This document shows, one piece after another, positions 36,161 through 45,429 of a stretch of 64,000 nucleotides of DNA. The notes under the pieces are model-generated. The model saw only the letters and a list, made by a program, of their open reading frames with translations. It did not search any database and was not told where the DNA came from. The stretch's first letter is position 1. Each line of letters starts with the position of its first letter. Source of the stretch: Burkholderiales bacterium C2 (GTDB lineage Bacteria > Pseudomonadota > Gammaproteobacteria > Burkholderiales > Burkholderiaceae_C); NCBI GenBank assembly GCA_005503085.1, contig SCOI01000006.1, positions 186,001 to 250,000 of the forward strand, read 5' to 3'. The position numbers and the translations under genes were made by a program.

Positions 36161-37723
36161 ATGAATCTGCTGCGCGCTGCCTCCACGATCTCCGTTCTGA
36201 CCCTGTTGTCGCGCATCACGGGCCTGGTGCGCGAGCAGTTGGTGGCCGCGTTGTTCGGCGCCTCCAGCCTGACCGATGCCTTCCAGGTCGCGTTCCGGAT
36301 CCCGAACATGCTGCGGCGGCTGTTTGCCGAGGGGGCATTTTCCCAGGCTTTCGTGCCCATCCTGGCGCGCACCCGCGCGGCCGACGGGGATGAGGCGACG
36401 CACAGCCTGATCGATGCCGTGGCCACGGTGCTGCTCTGGGCGCTGATCGTGGTCTGCGTGCTGGGTGTCATCGGTGCGCCGCTGCTGGTCTGGCTGCTCG
36501 GTGCCGGGCTGCCGGCCGATGGGCGCGAGGCCGCCATCGTGATGACGCGCTGGATGTTTCCCTATATCGGCTGCATGTCCCTGGTTGCGCTGTCGGCCGG
36601 CATTCTGAATACCTGGCGGCGCTTTGTGGTGCCGGCGGCCACGCCGGTGCTGCTGAACCTGTCGGTGATCGCCTGCGCCTGGCTGCTGCTGCCCAAGATG
36701 GAGGCCTGGGGCTGGCGGCCCATCTATGCGCTGGCGATCGGCGTGATGGTCGGCGGCGTGTTGCAGTTGCTGGTGCAGATTCCGGCGCTGCGCCGCATCG
36801 GCGCGCTGCCGCGCCTGGGCTGGTCGCCGGCGCGCCTGCGGACGGCCTGGCACCATCCCGGCGTCAGGGGTGTGCTGGGTGCGATGGGGCCGGCCCTGCT
36901 GGGTGTCGGCGTGGCCCAGCTGTCCCTGGTCATCAATCTGCAGATCGCCATCTTTGTCGGCGCCGGTGCGGCGTCCTGGCTGACCTATGCCGACCGGCTG
37001 ATGGAATTTCCCACCGCCTTGCTGGGTGTGGCGCTGGGTGCGGTGCTGACGCCGCAGCTGTCGGCGGCCCAGGGGCGTGGCGAAGCGGCAGCCTATTCGG
37101 CGATGCTGGACTGGGGGCTGCGCATGGTGGTGGTGCTGGCCCTGCCTTGTGCGGTGGCCTTGCTGGTGTTTGCCGAGCCCATGGTGGCCGTGCTCTATCA
37201 CCGCGGCGCCTTCACCGCGCTCGATGTGGGCCAGACCAGCACGGCGGTGATGGGCTATGGCGCCGGCCTGATGGGTCTGGTCGCGATCAAGGTGCTGGCG
37301 CCCGGCTTCTATGCCAAGCAGGACATGCGCACGCCGGTGCGCATCGCGGTGATCGTGCTGGTGTTGACCCAGCTGATGAATGCTGCGCTGGTGCCGCTGC
37401 TGGGCGTGGCCGGGCTGGCCCTGTCTATCGGTCTGGGCGCGCTGGTCAATGCCGGCTGGCTGCTGCGTGGCCTGGTGAAGCTGGGCAGCTACACGCCGTC
37501 GCCCGGCTGGCTGGGCTTTGGTCTGCGGGTGCTGCTGGCCAGTGCGCTGATGGGGGGCTTGCAATATCTGATCGCCACAAAGCTGGACTGGATCGTGCTG
37601 GGCGAGCGTGAACTGCTGCGTGCCTTGCTGATGGCGGCCAGCCTGGCGGTATCGGCCTTGCTGTACTTCGGTGTGCTGGCCCTGTGCGGGCTGAATCTGC
37701 GCCAGTTTGCCCGTCGTGCATAA
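36161..37723 (+). CDS. murJ: Lipid II flippase
   Basis: This 520-residue MurJ/MviN protein has about 14 membrane segments and begins MNLLRAASTISVLTLLSRITGLVREQLVAALFG; FRIPNMLRRLFAEGAFSQAFVP and the ALLGVALGAVLTPQLSAAQG segment are family marks. It moves lipid-linked peptidoglycan precursor across the inner membrane. The ATG at 36161 opens the first membrane segment. The SirB1-type gene starts 10 bases after it. Confidence 0.96.
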   Translation: MNLLRAASTISVLTLLSRITGLVREQLVAALFGASSLTDAFQVAFRIPNMLRRLFAEGAFSQAFVPILARTRAADGDEATHSLIDAVATVLLWALIVVCVLGVIGAPLLVWLLGAGLPADGREAAIVMTRWMFPYIGCMSLVALSAGILNTWRRFVVPAATPVLLNLSVIACAWLLLPKMEAWGWRPIYALAIGVMVGGVLQLLVQIPALRRIGALPRLGWSPARLRTAWHHPGVRGVLGAMGPALLGVGVAQLSLVINLQIAIFVGAGAASWLTYADRLMEFPTALLGVALGAVLTPQLSAAQGRGEAAAYSAMLDWGLRMVVVLALPCAVALLVFAEPMVAVLYHRGAFTALDVGQTSTAVMGYGAGLMGLVAIKVLAPGFYAKQDMRTPVRIAVIVLVLTQLMNAALVPLLGVAGLALSIGLGALVNAGWLLRGLVKLGSYTPSPGWLGFGLRVLLASALMGGLQYLIATKLDWIVLGERELLRALLMAASLAVSALLYFGVLALCGLNLRQFARRA

Positions 37724-37733
37724 ACTCGGATTC

Positions 37734-38588
37734 ATGACGCTGTCCCGACATTGGCAAGCCCCCTCGGCCCTGGAACATTTCGCCACCTTGGTGGCCGATG
37801 CCGGGGAACTGAATCTGCTGGAGGCGGCGGCCTGCATAGCCCAGGACGAGCACCCGGGCCTGGACGTGCAGGCCGTGCTGGCCGAGGTCGACGCGCTGGC
37901 CGAGCGCCTGCGCCGGCGGTTGCCGGACGACGCTGCGCCCAGCCACCGGCTGCTCTTGCTGAACCGCTATTTCCATGACGAGCTGGGCTTTGCCGGCAAT
38001 GTCAACGACTACTACGCCCCGGGCAACAGCTTCATCCACCAGGTGCTCGCGACCCGGCGCGGCATCCCGATTGCGCTGGCCGTCATCTATATGGAGTTGG
38101 CCGGCCAGATCGGGCTGCGCGCCAACGGCATCGGCTTCCCCGGCCACTTTCTGGTCGGCCTGCATCTGCCGCAGGGCGAGGTGGTGCTGGACCCCTTCAC
38201 CTGCCGCTCGCTGTCGCGCGAGGCGCTCGAGGAGGCCCTGCTGCCTTACCGCGGCGGCGCGGCCGAGCCGCCGCTGGAGTTCTTTCTGCAGGCGGTCAGC
38301 TCGCGCCAGTTGCTGGCGCGCATGCTGCGCAATCTGAAGGAGATCCACCGCAGCGCGGCCGACTGGCCGCGCCTGCTGGCGGTGCAGCAGCGCCTGGTGC
38401 TGCTCCTGCCCGAGGAGCCGCAGGAGTTGCGTGACCGGGCCCTGGTGCTGGAGGCGCTGCAGCACTGGAGCGGCGCGGCCGCCGATCTGGAGCGCTACCT
38501 GAGCCTGCGTCCGGATGCGGCCGACCGGGCCGAGCAGCGCCAGCGCCTGCAGGCCTTGCGTGCCAGGGGCGAGCCGCCGCTGCACTGA
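37734..38588 (+). CDS. SirB1/transglutaminase-core-2 family protein
   Basis: The 284-residue protein shows the SirB1 core (FHDELGFAGNVNDYYAPGNSF, TRRGIPIALAVIYMELAGQIGLRANGIGFPGHFLVGL) and a TPR-like C-terminus. As is usual for this branch, the catalytic Cys of transglutaminases is absent, so an enzymatic role is doubtful. The function is not known. An in-frame GTG at 37716 is an alternative start. It lies in line with murJ and before hda. Confidence 0.82.
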   Translation: MTLSRHWQAPSALEHFATLVADAGELNLLEAAACIAQDEHPGLDVQAVLAEVDALAERLRRRLPDDAAPSHRLLLLNRYFHDELGFAGNVNDYYAPGNSFIHQVLATRRGIPIALAVIYMELAGQIGLRANGIGFPGHFLVGLHLPQGEVVLDPFTCRSLSREALEEALLPYRGGAAEPPLEFFLQAVSSRQLLARMLRNLKEIHRSAADWPRLLAVQQRLVLLLPEEPQELRDRALVLEALQHWSGAAADLERYLSLRPDAADRAEQRQRLQALRARGEPPLH

Positions 38589-38662
38589 TGGCGGCCCGTA
38601 GAATCGCGGCCAATTTGGAAATCCCGGGCGCATGGTGTTACACCGGTTGAGAGGGTGTTGGT

Positions 38663-39349
38663 TTGGTTTTGAAGCAGATTCCGCTGTCGCTGGGCCCGGA
38701 GCCGGTTTACAGCTTTGACAATTTCCTGCCGGGTGGCAATGCCGCCGCGCTGACTCATTTGCTGAGCCTGGGCGCGGGCGCGCCGCCGGTCTTCCTGTGG
38801 GGCGGCCCGGGCAGCGGCAAGACCCATGCGCTGCGCGCACTGGCCCAGCGCTGGCAGGCGGCCGGCGCCCAGGTGGGCTGGTACGACGCCGACACCGCGC
38901 TGCCCTGGGAGTTGCCCAGCCAGCCCAGCCTCTTGCTGATGGATGACTGCCAGCACTTCGATGCCGGCCAGCAGCACGCCGCCTTCCAGCTCTTCGTCGA
39001 GGCGGCCACCCATGGCCTGGCGGTGGTGGCCACCGGCACCGCGCCACCGGTGGACCTGGCCTTGCGCGAGGACTTGCGCACCCGGCTCGGCTGGGGCCCG
39101 ACCTTTGCGCTGCAGCCGCTGTCCGAGCTGGAGGTGAGGGCTGCGCTGCGGCGTGAAGCCGACCGGCGCGGCATCTTCCTGTCGGACGAGGTGATGGACT
39201 ATCTGCTGACCCGCTTCGCCCGCGACCTCAAGCACCTGATGGGCCTGTTGGACCGTCTCGATGAATTTGCCCTGTCGGCCAAGCGCGCGGTCACCGTGCC
39301 GCTGCTGCGCCAGATGCTGGCCGATCAAGCCCCTTCTTCCCAATCATGA
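38663..39349 (+). CDS. hda: DnaA regulatory inactivator Hda
   Basis: The 228-residue product is a short DnaA-like AAA+ protein without the DNA-binding domain. Its N-terminus KQIPLSLG fits the clamp-binding motif of Hda. The P-loop is WGGPGSGKTH and the sensor region LLMDDCQHF. With the DNA-loaded sliding clamp it stimulates ATP hydrolysis by DnaA and limits re-initiation. The start is probably TTG: either 38663, with GAGGG seven bases upstream, or 38669. It overlaps the HAD gene by 4 bases. Confidence 0.9.
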   Translation: MVLKQIPLSLGPEPVYSFDNFLPGGNAAALTHLLSLGAGAPPVFLWGGPGSGKTHALRALAQRWQAAGAQVGWYDADTALPWELPSQPSLLLMDDCQHFDAGQQHAAFQLFVEAATHGLAVVATGTAPPVDLALREDLRTRLGWGPTFALQPLSELEVRAALRREADRRGIFLSDEVMDYLLTRFARDLKHLMGLLDRLDEFALSAKRAVTVPLLRQMLADQAPSSQS

Positions 39350-40014
39350 ATCTGACACTTTTCGATCTGGACGGAACCCTGATTCCGAACGACTCCGACC
39401 ACGCTTTCGGCGGCTTCATGGTCGACATCGGCTGGGCCGACGGCGAGGCCTGGCGGGCCCGCAATGATGAGTTCTACGCCCAGTACCAGGCCGGCCGGCT
39501 GGACCTGGACGAGTACATCGAGTTCTCGACCTCGGTGTGGCGCGCGCGGCCGCTGGCCGAGGCCCTGGCCGCGCGCGAGCGCTTCATGGCCGAGGTGATG
39601 GCGCCGCAGCTGTTGCCGCAGGCGCGAGCCCTGGTGCGCCGCCATCAGGAGGCCGGCGATCTGGTGGCCATCGTCACCGCCACCAACGAATTCGTCACCG
39701 CGCCGATCGCCCAGGCTTTTGGCGTCGAGCACCTGATCGCGGTCGATCTGCAGCGCGAGGACGACGGGCGCTTCAGTGGCCTGGTGCGGGGGGTGCCGTC
39801 CTTCCAGGCCGGCAAGATCACGCGGGTCGAGCAGTGGTTGGCCGGCTTGGGGCGACAATGGCAGGATTTCGAGCAGATCCACTTCTACAGCGATTCGGTC
39901 AATGACCTGCCTTTGCTGGAGCGCGTCAGCCACCCGGTGGCGACCAATCCGACGCCGGCGCTGGAAGCGATTGCCGGCCAGCGCGGCTGGCCTCTTTTGA
40001 AACTCTTCGCATGA
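39346..40014 (+). CDS. HAD-superfamily hydrolase, SerB-like (subfamily IB)
   Basis: The 222-residue phosphatase shows FDLDGTLI (motif I with the nucleophile Asp8), IVTAT (motif II), a conserved Lys in FQAGKITRV and YSDSVNDLPLLE (motif IV). Subfamily IB members act on phosphomonoesters such as phosphoserine; the substrate is unknown. It is coupled by 4-base overlaps to hda before it and pcnB after it, an order common in Burkholderiales. Confidence 0.88.
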   Translation: MNLTLFDLDGTLIPNDSDHAFGGFMVDIGWADGEAWRARNDEFYAQYQAGRLDLDEYIEFSTSVWRARPLAEALAARERFMAEVMAPQLLPQARALVRRHQEAGDLVAIVTATNEFVTAPIAQAFGVEHLIAVDLQREDDGRFSGLVRGVPSFQAGKITRVEQWLAGLGRQWQDFEQIHFYSDSVNDLPLLERVSHPVATNPTPALEAIAGQRGWPLLKLFA

Positions 40015-41573
40015 TCAAGAAATTCATCGACAAGCTGCTGGGCAAGCCTTCGGCCAAAGCGCCGGCCAAGAGCGCACCGGGCTCGGTGCTGGGCAAACGG
40101 GTCGAGGTGCAGGTGGCGGATCACGGCATCGATCCGAGCCTGCTCGACGAGCGCGCGGTGCGCGTCGTGCAGACCCTCACCGATGCGGGTTTCGAGGCCT
40201 ATATCGTCGGCGGCGCGGTGCGCGATCTGCTGCTGGGCATGCGGCCCAAGGACTTCGACGTCGCGACCAATGCGACGCCCGAGGAGGTCAAGGGCCTGTT
40301 CCGGCGCGCCTTCATCATCGGCCGGCGCTTTCGCATCGTCCATGTGGTCTACGGCCGCGGCCGCGAGCATGAGGTGATCGAGGTCTCGACCTTCCGCGCC
40401 CTGCTGGCCAATGAGAGCGCCGAGCAGGTCAGCGGCAACGAGAAGACTTCCAAGAGCGAGCTGGCCGGCAAGTCCCATGTGGTCGACGCCGAGGGTCGGG
40501 TCTTGCGCGACAACGTCTGGGGCCCTCAGGTCGAGGATGCGGCGCGGCGCGATTTCACCGTCAATGCGCTCTATTACGACCCGCAGCGCCAGCTGGTGGT
40601 CGACTACCACGGCGGCCTGGCCGATGCGAAGAAGCGCGTGCTGCGCATGATTGGCGACCCGGAGGCGCGCTATCGCGAAGACCCGGTGCGCATCATCCGT
40701 GCGGTGCGTTTCGCGGCCAAGCTGGGTTTCGAGCTGGAGCCCAAGACGCGTGCGCCGGTCAAGGCCTGCGCGGCGCTGCTGGCCAATGTGCCGGCCTCGC
40801 GGCTGTTTGACGAGATGATCAAGCTCTTGCAGACCGGCCATTCGCTGGCCAGCCTGGAGCAGCTGCGCAAGCAGGGCCTGGCGCGCGGCGTCTTCCCCAT
40901 CCTGGACGCGATGCTCAACGAGCAGGGCGAGCTGTTCGAGGGCGTGCGCGGCACGTTTGTGCGCCAGGCCTTCGAGGACACCGATCTGCGCGTGCGCGAG
41001 GGTCGTGGCGTGTCGCCCAGCTTCATGCTGGCCTGCATGCTGTGGCACGAGGTGCTGGAGCGCTGGACCCGCATCCGCGAGGAGGGCGAGGCGACCGTGC
41101 CGGCGCTGGCCCAGGCCATCGATGCGGTGTTCGATGCCCGCATCGGCGACATCTCGGGCCGCGGCAAGCTGGCCACCGATATGCGCGAGATCTGGATGAT
41201 GCAGCCGCGCTTCGAGCGCCGCAGCGGCAGCGGGGTCTACACCCTGGTCGAGCAGCCGCGCTACCGCGCCGGCTTCGACTTCCTGCGCCTGCGCGCCGAT
41301 GCCGGCGAGACCGATGCGGCCCTGGCCGACTGGTGGGAAGACTTTGCGCTGGGCAGCGACGACGAGCGCGCTGCCTTGCTGGACGAGGCGCGCGAGGCCG
41401 ACAAGCAGCGCCGTGGCGGCGCCAAGGTGCACCAGCTGCCCCGCAAGACCGCGTCGCCCAAGCCGGCGACCCTGCCGGCCGATGGCAGCGAGCCGGTCTC
41501 GCTGGATGGCGGCCCGGCCAAGAAGCGTCGCCGGCGCCGCAAGCCGGCTGCCAAGGCGGCTGCTGCTGAATGA
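40011..41573 (+). CDS. pcnB: Poly(A) polymerase I
   Basis: The 520-residue nucleotidyltransferase has AYIVGGAVRDLLLGMRPKDFDVATNATPEEV with the catalytic Asp pair, RRFRIVHV, RRDFTVNALYYDPQ and EDPVRIIRAVRFAAKLGFEL. The basic tail KKRRRRRKPAAKAAAAE is typical of bacterial PcnB and separates it from tRNA CCA-adding enzymes. It adds A tails to RNA 3' ends, which promotes decay. It overlaps the preceding and following genes by 4 bases. Confidence 0.93.
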   Translation: MIKKFIDKLLGKPSAKAPAKSAPGSVLGKRVEVQVADHGIDPSLLDERAVRVVQTLTDAGFEAYIVGGAVRDLLLGMRPKDFDVATNATPEEVKGLFRRAFIIGRRFRIVHVVYGRGREHEVIEVSTFRALLANESAEQVSGNEKTSKSELAGKSHVVDAEGRVLRDNVWGPQVEDAARRDFTVNALYYDPQRQLVVDYHGGLADAKKRVLRMIGDPEARYREDPVRIIRAVRFAAKLGFELEPKTRAPVKACAALLANVPASRLFDEMIKLLQTGHSLASLEQLRKQGLARGVFPILDAMLNEQGELFEGVRGTFVRQAFEDTDLRVREGRGVSPSFMLACMLWHEVLERWTRIREEGEATVPALAQAIDAVFDARIGDISGRGKLATDMREIWMMQPRFERRSGSGVYTLVEQPRYRAGFDFLRLRADAGETDAALADWWEDFALGSDDERAALLDEAREADKQRRGGAKVHQLPRKTASPKPATLPADGSEPVSLDGGPAKKRRRRRKPAAKAAAAE

Positions 41574-42073
41574 CACTGGCTGGGCCGGCCCGTGTGTCAG
41601 CTTTTATCGGGCTGGGCGCGAATCTGGGCGATACGGCCTGGACTCTGGCCTCGGCCCTCGAGGCCTTGGCAGCCTTGCCCGACACCGAGTTGCTGGCGGT
41701 CTCCAGCCTGTATCGGAGTGCGCCGGTGGACGCCAGCGGTCCGGACTATCTGAACGCCGCGGCCAGGCTCGATACGGCGCTCCCGCCCGAGGAGTTGCTG
41801 CGCCGCCTGCAGGCCATCGAGCTGGCCCATGGCCGCGAGCGGCCCTTCGTCAATGCCTCGCGCACCCTGGATCTGGACCTGCTGCTCTACGCCGACGAGC
41901 AGATCCGCAGCGAGCATTTGTGCGTGCCGCATCCGCGGCTGCATCAGCGTGCCTTCGTGCTGCTGCCGTTGCTGGAGATCGCCCCTGATTTGACGGCCCC
42001 GGGTCTGGGTGTCTTGCAGCCCCACTTGGCCGCTGTTGCCGACCAGCGCGTGGAGCGTCTGCCCGGCGACTGA
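41570..42073 (+). CDS. folK: Hydroxymethyldihydropterin pyrophosphokinase
   Basis: The 167-residue enzyme (FIGLGANLGD, SSLYRSAPVDASGPDYLNAA, GRERPFVNASRTLDLDLLLY, VPHPRLHQRAFVLLPLLEI) pyrophosphorylates 6-hydroxymethyl-7,8-dihydropterin in folate synthesis. The loop before RTLDLDLLLY reads PFVNAS where many FolK proteins have a RWGP-type sequence. It is the last gene of the hda-HAD-pcnB-folK chain. Confidence 0.93.
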   Translation: MTLAGPARVSAFIGLGANLGDTAWTLASALEALAALPDTELLAVSSLYRSAPVDASGPDYLNAAARLDTALPPEELLRRLQAIELAHGRERPFVNASRTLDLDLLLYADEQIRSEHLCVPHPRLHQRAFVLLPLLEIAPDLTAPGLGVLQPHLAAVADQRVERLPGD

Positions 42074-42206
42074 ACCGGCCGGCGCCGGTTTGTGCGCTGC
42101 TCGCCGTTACACTCCTGCCTTTGCCGCTTGTGACGCGGTGATGAATTTTTTGTGACATTGCGTTGTCCATGTGCTCATGCGCAGGGCTGCGGCGCAAGGA
42201 GAACTC

Positions 42207-42854
42207 ATGCTGTTTGGCAAGCTGCTGCCCCGCGAGGGCAATTTTTTTGAGCTGTTCAATGAACACGGGGATCAGATCGTCGAGGGCGCGCGCGCCTTCA
42301 TGCTGATGATCCAGAACTACAACGACCTGAATCTGCGCGAGAAATACGCCGCCGAGGTCGACAAGGCCGAGCATCATGCCGACCGCGTCACCGCCGAGGT
42401 CAACCGCCTGCTGCACCGCACTTTCATCACGCCGATCGATCGCGAGCAGATCCACGGCCTGATCAATGCGATGGACGATATCCTGGACCTGCTGCAGGAC
42501 TCGACCGAGACCATGTCGCTGTATGACGTGCGCTCGATCCCCGAAGAAGTGTTGCGCCTGGGTGAGTTGAGTGCCAAGTGCTGCGAGCGAGTGCAGTACG
42601 CCGTGTCGCTGCTGCCCAAGCTGAGCCAGCCGCAGACGGCCGAGGCCGCGATCAAGACCTGCGAGGAGATCGACAAGCTGGAGTCGGACGCCGACCGCGT
42701 GATGCGCTCGGCCATGTCCAAGCTGTTCCGCGAGCAGGAAGATGTGCGCGAGCTGATCAAGCTGAAGGCCATCTACGAGCAGCTCGAGTCGATCTCCGAT
42801 CGCTGCGAGGATGTGGCCAACCTGATCGAGGGCATCGTCCTCGAGAATTCCTGA
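42207..42854 (+). CDS. PhoU-like (DUF47) regulator of phosphate transport
   Basis: This 215-residue helical protein starts MLFGKLLPREGNFFELFNEHGDQIVEGA and has the repeated acidic clusters of the DUF47/PhoU-like family (EVDKAEHHADRVTAEVNRLLHRTFITPIDREQI). Members are encoded next to Pit transporters and are thought to modulate them. The ATG follows AAGGAGA. The Pit gene starts 15 bases after it. Confidence 0.9.
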   Translation: MLFGKLLPREGNFFELFNEHGDQIVEGARAFMLMIQNYNDLNLREKYAAEVDKAEHHADRVTAEVNRLLHRTFITPIDREQIHGLINAMDDILDLLQDSTETMSLYDVRSIPEEVLRLGELSAKCCERVQYAVSLLPKLSQPQTAEAAIKTCEEIDKLESDADRVMRSAMSKLFREQEDVRELIKLKAIYEQLESISDRCEDVANLIEGIVLENS

Positions 42855-42869
42855 GCGCGCGAGCCTGTC

Positions 42870-43880
42870 ATGGAATCAATGCAGGTCGCCTTTTGGGTCG
42901 TCGCCATGCTGGTCATCCTGGCCGTGGCGTTCGACTTCATGAATGGCTTTCACGATGCGGCCAACTCGATCGCCACGGTGGTGTCCACCGGCGTGCTCAA
43001 GCCCCAGCATGCGGTCTTGTTCGCGGCCTTCTTCAACTTCGTCGCCGTCTTCGTCTTCCACTACGCGGTCGCCAAGACCGTGGGCAAGGGCATCGTCGAG
43101 CCGGGCATCGTGGACCACCATGTGGTCTTCGGTGCGCTGATCGGCGCCATTGTGTGGAACGTGGTCACCTGGTACTACGGCATCCCGTCGAGCTCTTCGC
43201 ATGCGCTGATCGGCGGTATCGTCGGTGCGGTGATTGCCAAGGCTGGCACCGGGGCGCTGATCGCCACCGGCGTGGGCAAGACGGTGCTCTTCATCTTTGT
43301 CTCGCCGCTGCTGGGCTTCATGCTGGGCTCGCTGATGATGGTGGTGGTGGCGCATCTGTTCAAGCGTGCCTCGCCGCTGCGGGTGGACAAATGGTTTCGC
43401 CGCCTGCAGCTGGTGTCCGCCGGGCTCTACAGCCTGGGCCACGGCGGCAACGATGCGCAGAAGACCATCGGCCTGATCTGGATGCTGCTGGTGGCCTCGG
43501 GTTATCTGGCCGCCACGGAAACCTCGCCGCCGGGCTGGGTGGTGTGGATCTGCTACATCGCCATCGGTGTGGGCACCATGTTCGGCGGCTGGCGCATCGT
43601 CAAGACCATGGGTCAGAAGATCACCAAGCTCAAGCCGGTGGGCGGCTTCTGCGCCGAGACCGGCGGCGCGCTGACCCTGTTCCTGGCGACGGCACTGGGC
43701 ATCCCGGTCTCGACCACCCACACCATCACCGGCGCCATCGTCGGCGTGGGCTCGGTGCAGCGCATGTCGGCGGTGCGCTGGGGCGTGGCCGGCAATATCG
43801 TCTGGGCCTGGATCTTCACGATACCGGCCTCGGCCTTTGTGGCCGGCATCTGCTACTGGTTGAGCTTCACCTTGTTCTGA
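42870..43880 (+). CDS. pit: Low-affinity inorganic phosphate transporter, Pit family
   Basis: The 336-residue membrane protein carries the two PHO4 signatures, FDFMNGFHDAANSIATVVSTG near the N-terminus and SLGHGGNDAQKTIGLIWM in the second half, with PSSSSHALIGGIVGA and PVSTTHTITGAIVGVG after each. It imports metal-phosphate with protons. It is paired with the PhoU-like gene and followed by a strong hairpin. Confidence 0.93.
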   Translation: MESMQVAFWVVAMLVILAVAFDFMNGFHDAANSIATVVSTGVLKPQHAVLFAAFFNFVAVFVFHYAVAKTVGKGIVEPGIVDHHVVFGALIGAIVWNVVTWYYGIPSSSSHALIGGIVGAVIAKAGTGALIATGVGKTVLFIFVSPLLGFMLGSLMMVVVAHLFKRASPLRVDKWFRRLQLVSAGLYSLGHGGNDAQKTIGLIWMLLVASGYLAATETSPPGWVVWICYIAIGVGTMFGGWRIVKTMGQKITKLKPVGGFCAETGGALTLFLATALGIPVSTTHTITGAIVGVGSVQRMSAVRWGVAGNIVWAWIFTIPASAFVAGICYWLSFTLF

Positions 43881-43900
43881 CTGGCAGGGCACTTTGATAG

Positions 43901-43926
43901 AGAAACGGGCCTGAGGGCCCGTTTCT
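43901..43926. terminator. Bidirectional hairpin terminator
   Basis: AGAAACGGGCC-TGAG-GGCCCGTTTCT is a perfect 11-base-pair stem between the convergent Pit and TM2-like genes. A-rich and T-rich ends on both strands suit termination of both transcripts. Confidence 0.85.
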
Positions 43927-43936
43927 TCTGGTCGGG

Positions 43937-44368
43937 TCACTGCGGTGTCTCGACCTGGCTCTCGAAATACCGTTGTGCGCTGAAGGCGATGGTCGTCATC
44001 AGGCTGGTGCCGCCGAGCAGCACGCAGGCCACGACGCCGATCACCGGGCCCCAGCCGGTGGCGCGTGGCGCGGCACCGGGGTTGTGCCGGGCGTCCCACT
44101 TTTCGTCGGGGGTCAGGCCGTAGACGATGCCGCAGATCATCGCGTTGACCAGCATCAGGCCCAGCAAGGGCATCAGCAGCCAGCTCAGGCGGTCGTCCTG
44201 GCCGAGCTGATCCATGCGCTGCAGGCCGTACAGCCCTAATAGGGTCGGTAGCGGGTGCAGCCATGCCAGGCGATCACCGAAGCCGTGCAGATAGAAACGA
44301 TGCAGGCCGAAGCTGCCCAGCAGCAGGGCCAGCCAGGTGGCCAGGGTCTTGGATTTGTAGGGCTTCAC
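43937..44368 (-). CDS. TM2-domain-like membrane protein
   Basis: The 143-residue protein begins KSKTLATWLALLLGSFGLHRFYLHGFGD, which resembles the TM2 domain (glycine, His-Arg-Phe-Tyr after the first membrane segment). Three or four hydrophobic segments are visible, with a short polar loop (DEKWDARHNPG) before the last. The function is unknown. Its start overlaps the stop of the acetyltransferase gene by 4 bases. Confidence 0.72.
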   Translation of the reverse strand: MKPYKSKTLATWLALLLGSFGLHRFYLHGFGDRLAWLHPLPTLLGLYGLQRMDQLGQDDRLSWLLMPLLGLMLVNAMICGIVYGLTPDEKWDARHNPGAAPRATGWGPVIGVVACVLLGGTSLMTTIAFSAQRYFESQVETPQ

Positions 44369-44922
44369 TGAGGCTCCGGGCTGCTCTGGTCACCCTGGCC
44401 GAGCTGGCGCTGCATCATCACCACGTCCAGCCAGCGGCCGAACTTCCAGCCCGCACTTTTCAGCACGCCGCTGTGCTCGAAGCCCAGCGCGCTGTGCACG
44501 CCGATCGAGCCCTTGTTCTCCGAGTCGCCGATGACGGCCAGCATCTGGCGCGCGCCGGCGGCCTCGCAGCGGGCGATCAGCTCGGCCAGCAGCAAGCGGC
44601 CCAGGCCCTTGCCCTGATGGCCCGGGCGCAGATAGATCGAGTCCTCCAGGCAGAAGCGGTAGGCCATGCGCGGGCGGAAATAGTTGGCGTAGGCATAGCC
44701 AAGCACCAGGCCGTCCTGCTCGACGACCAGCCAGGGCAGGCTGCGGCTGAGCACCTCGGTGCGGCGGCGCCGCATCTCGGCCAGATCGGGCACCTCGGTT
44801 TCGAAGGTGCCGGTGCCTTGCAGCACGGCCACTTCATAGATCTCGCGAATGGCCGGCAGATCGGCCTCGGTGCTGGGGCGTATCAGCAAGCCGGCGGCCG
44901 CTTGAGAGTTTTCTGATTGCAT
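44365..44922 (-). CDS. GNAT-family N-acetyltransferase (phosphinothricin acetyltransferase-like)
   Basis: The 185-residue enzyme has the acetyl-CoA motif LRPGHQGKGLGRLLLAELIARCEAAG, and IREIYEVAVLQGTGTFETEVPD plus VIGDSENKGSIGVHSALGFEHSGVLKSAGWKFGRWLDVVMMQ, the pattern of the Bar/Pat and MnaT group. Likely substrates are amino-acid analogues. It is first gene of a two-gene unit and divergent from rpsP. Confidence 0.88.
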   Translation of the reverse strand: MQSENSQAAAGLLIRPSTEADLPAIREIYEVAVLQGTGTFETEVPDLAEMRRRRTEVLSRSLPWLVVEQDGLVLGYAYANYFRPRMAYRFCLEDSIYLRPGHQGKGLGRLLLAELIARCEAAGARQMLAVIGDSENKGSIGVHSALGFEHSGVLKSAGWKFGRWLDVVMMQRQLGQGDQSSPEPQ

Positions 44923-44949
44923 ATGGGCTATTTGTTGGAAACCAGAGTT

Positions 44950-44955
44950 TATAAT
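44950..44955 (+). promoter_or_regulatory. Probable -10 element of the rpsP operon
   Basis: A perfect TATAAT lies 200 bases before rpsP. No good -35 hexamer stands at the right distance. The resulting leader of roughly 190 bases (to 45154) has no gene; it contains a small stem CCCGG-GTATT-CCGGG and could carry control of the ribosomal operon. Confidence 0.5.
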
Positions 44956-45154
44956 GCTGGGTTCTGGCGACGGTCGGGTGCAGCGGTGGTGTTCTCTGAG
45001 GGGCGCCCTGATGTGGTCGGCGTATCTACGGCGCTGGTGTCGAAATCAATGCGGCGGACCGTGGTCCCGGGTATTCCGGGGCATGGGCCGTCAAACGATC
45101 TGCTCGCCCTGAGTGTCTCCTCGTGCGGTTGGTCACTAAATCTTAGGAAACATC

Positions 45155-45421
45155 ATGGTTGTGATTCGTCTGGCTCGCGGCGGCTCCAAGAAGCGCCCTT
45201 TCTACAACATCGTCGTGGCTAACAGCCAACAGCGCCGTGACGGCCGCTTCATCGAGCGCGTGGGTTTCTACAACCCCGTCGCCTCCGGTGCTGCAGAGCC
45301 GCTGCGCGTGGCCGTGGACCGCGTCAACTACTGGGTCGGTGTCGGCGCCCAGCTGTCGCCCACCGTCGCCCGTCTGGTCGACCAGGCCAAGAAGGCCACC
45401 CCGGCTGCCGTCGCGGCCTGA
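45155..45421 (+). CDS. rpsP: 30S ribosomal protein S16
   Basis: The 88-residue protein ([52 protein letters not shown]) is S16. It binds 16S rRNA and is needed for assembly of the small-subunit body. It is the first gene of the conserved rpsP-rimM-trmD-rplS operon; rimM starts 8 bases later. Confidence 0.98.
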   Translation: MVVIRLARGGSKKRPFYNIVVANSQQRRDGRFIERVGFYNPVASGAAEPLRVAVDRVNYWVGVGAQLSPTVARLVDQAKKATPAAVAA

Positions 45422-45429
45422 GTGAGTGA

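Noticed and set aside
44956-45154. A small open frame in the leader before rpsP
   Set aside because: It has no ribosome-binding site or protein-like composition. The stretch is better explained as an untranslated leader.
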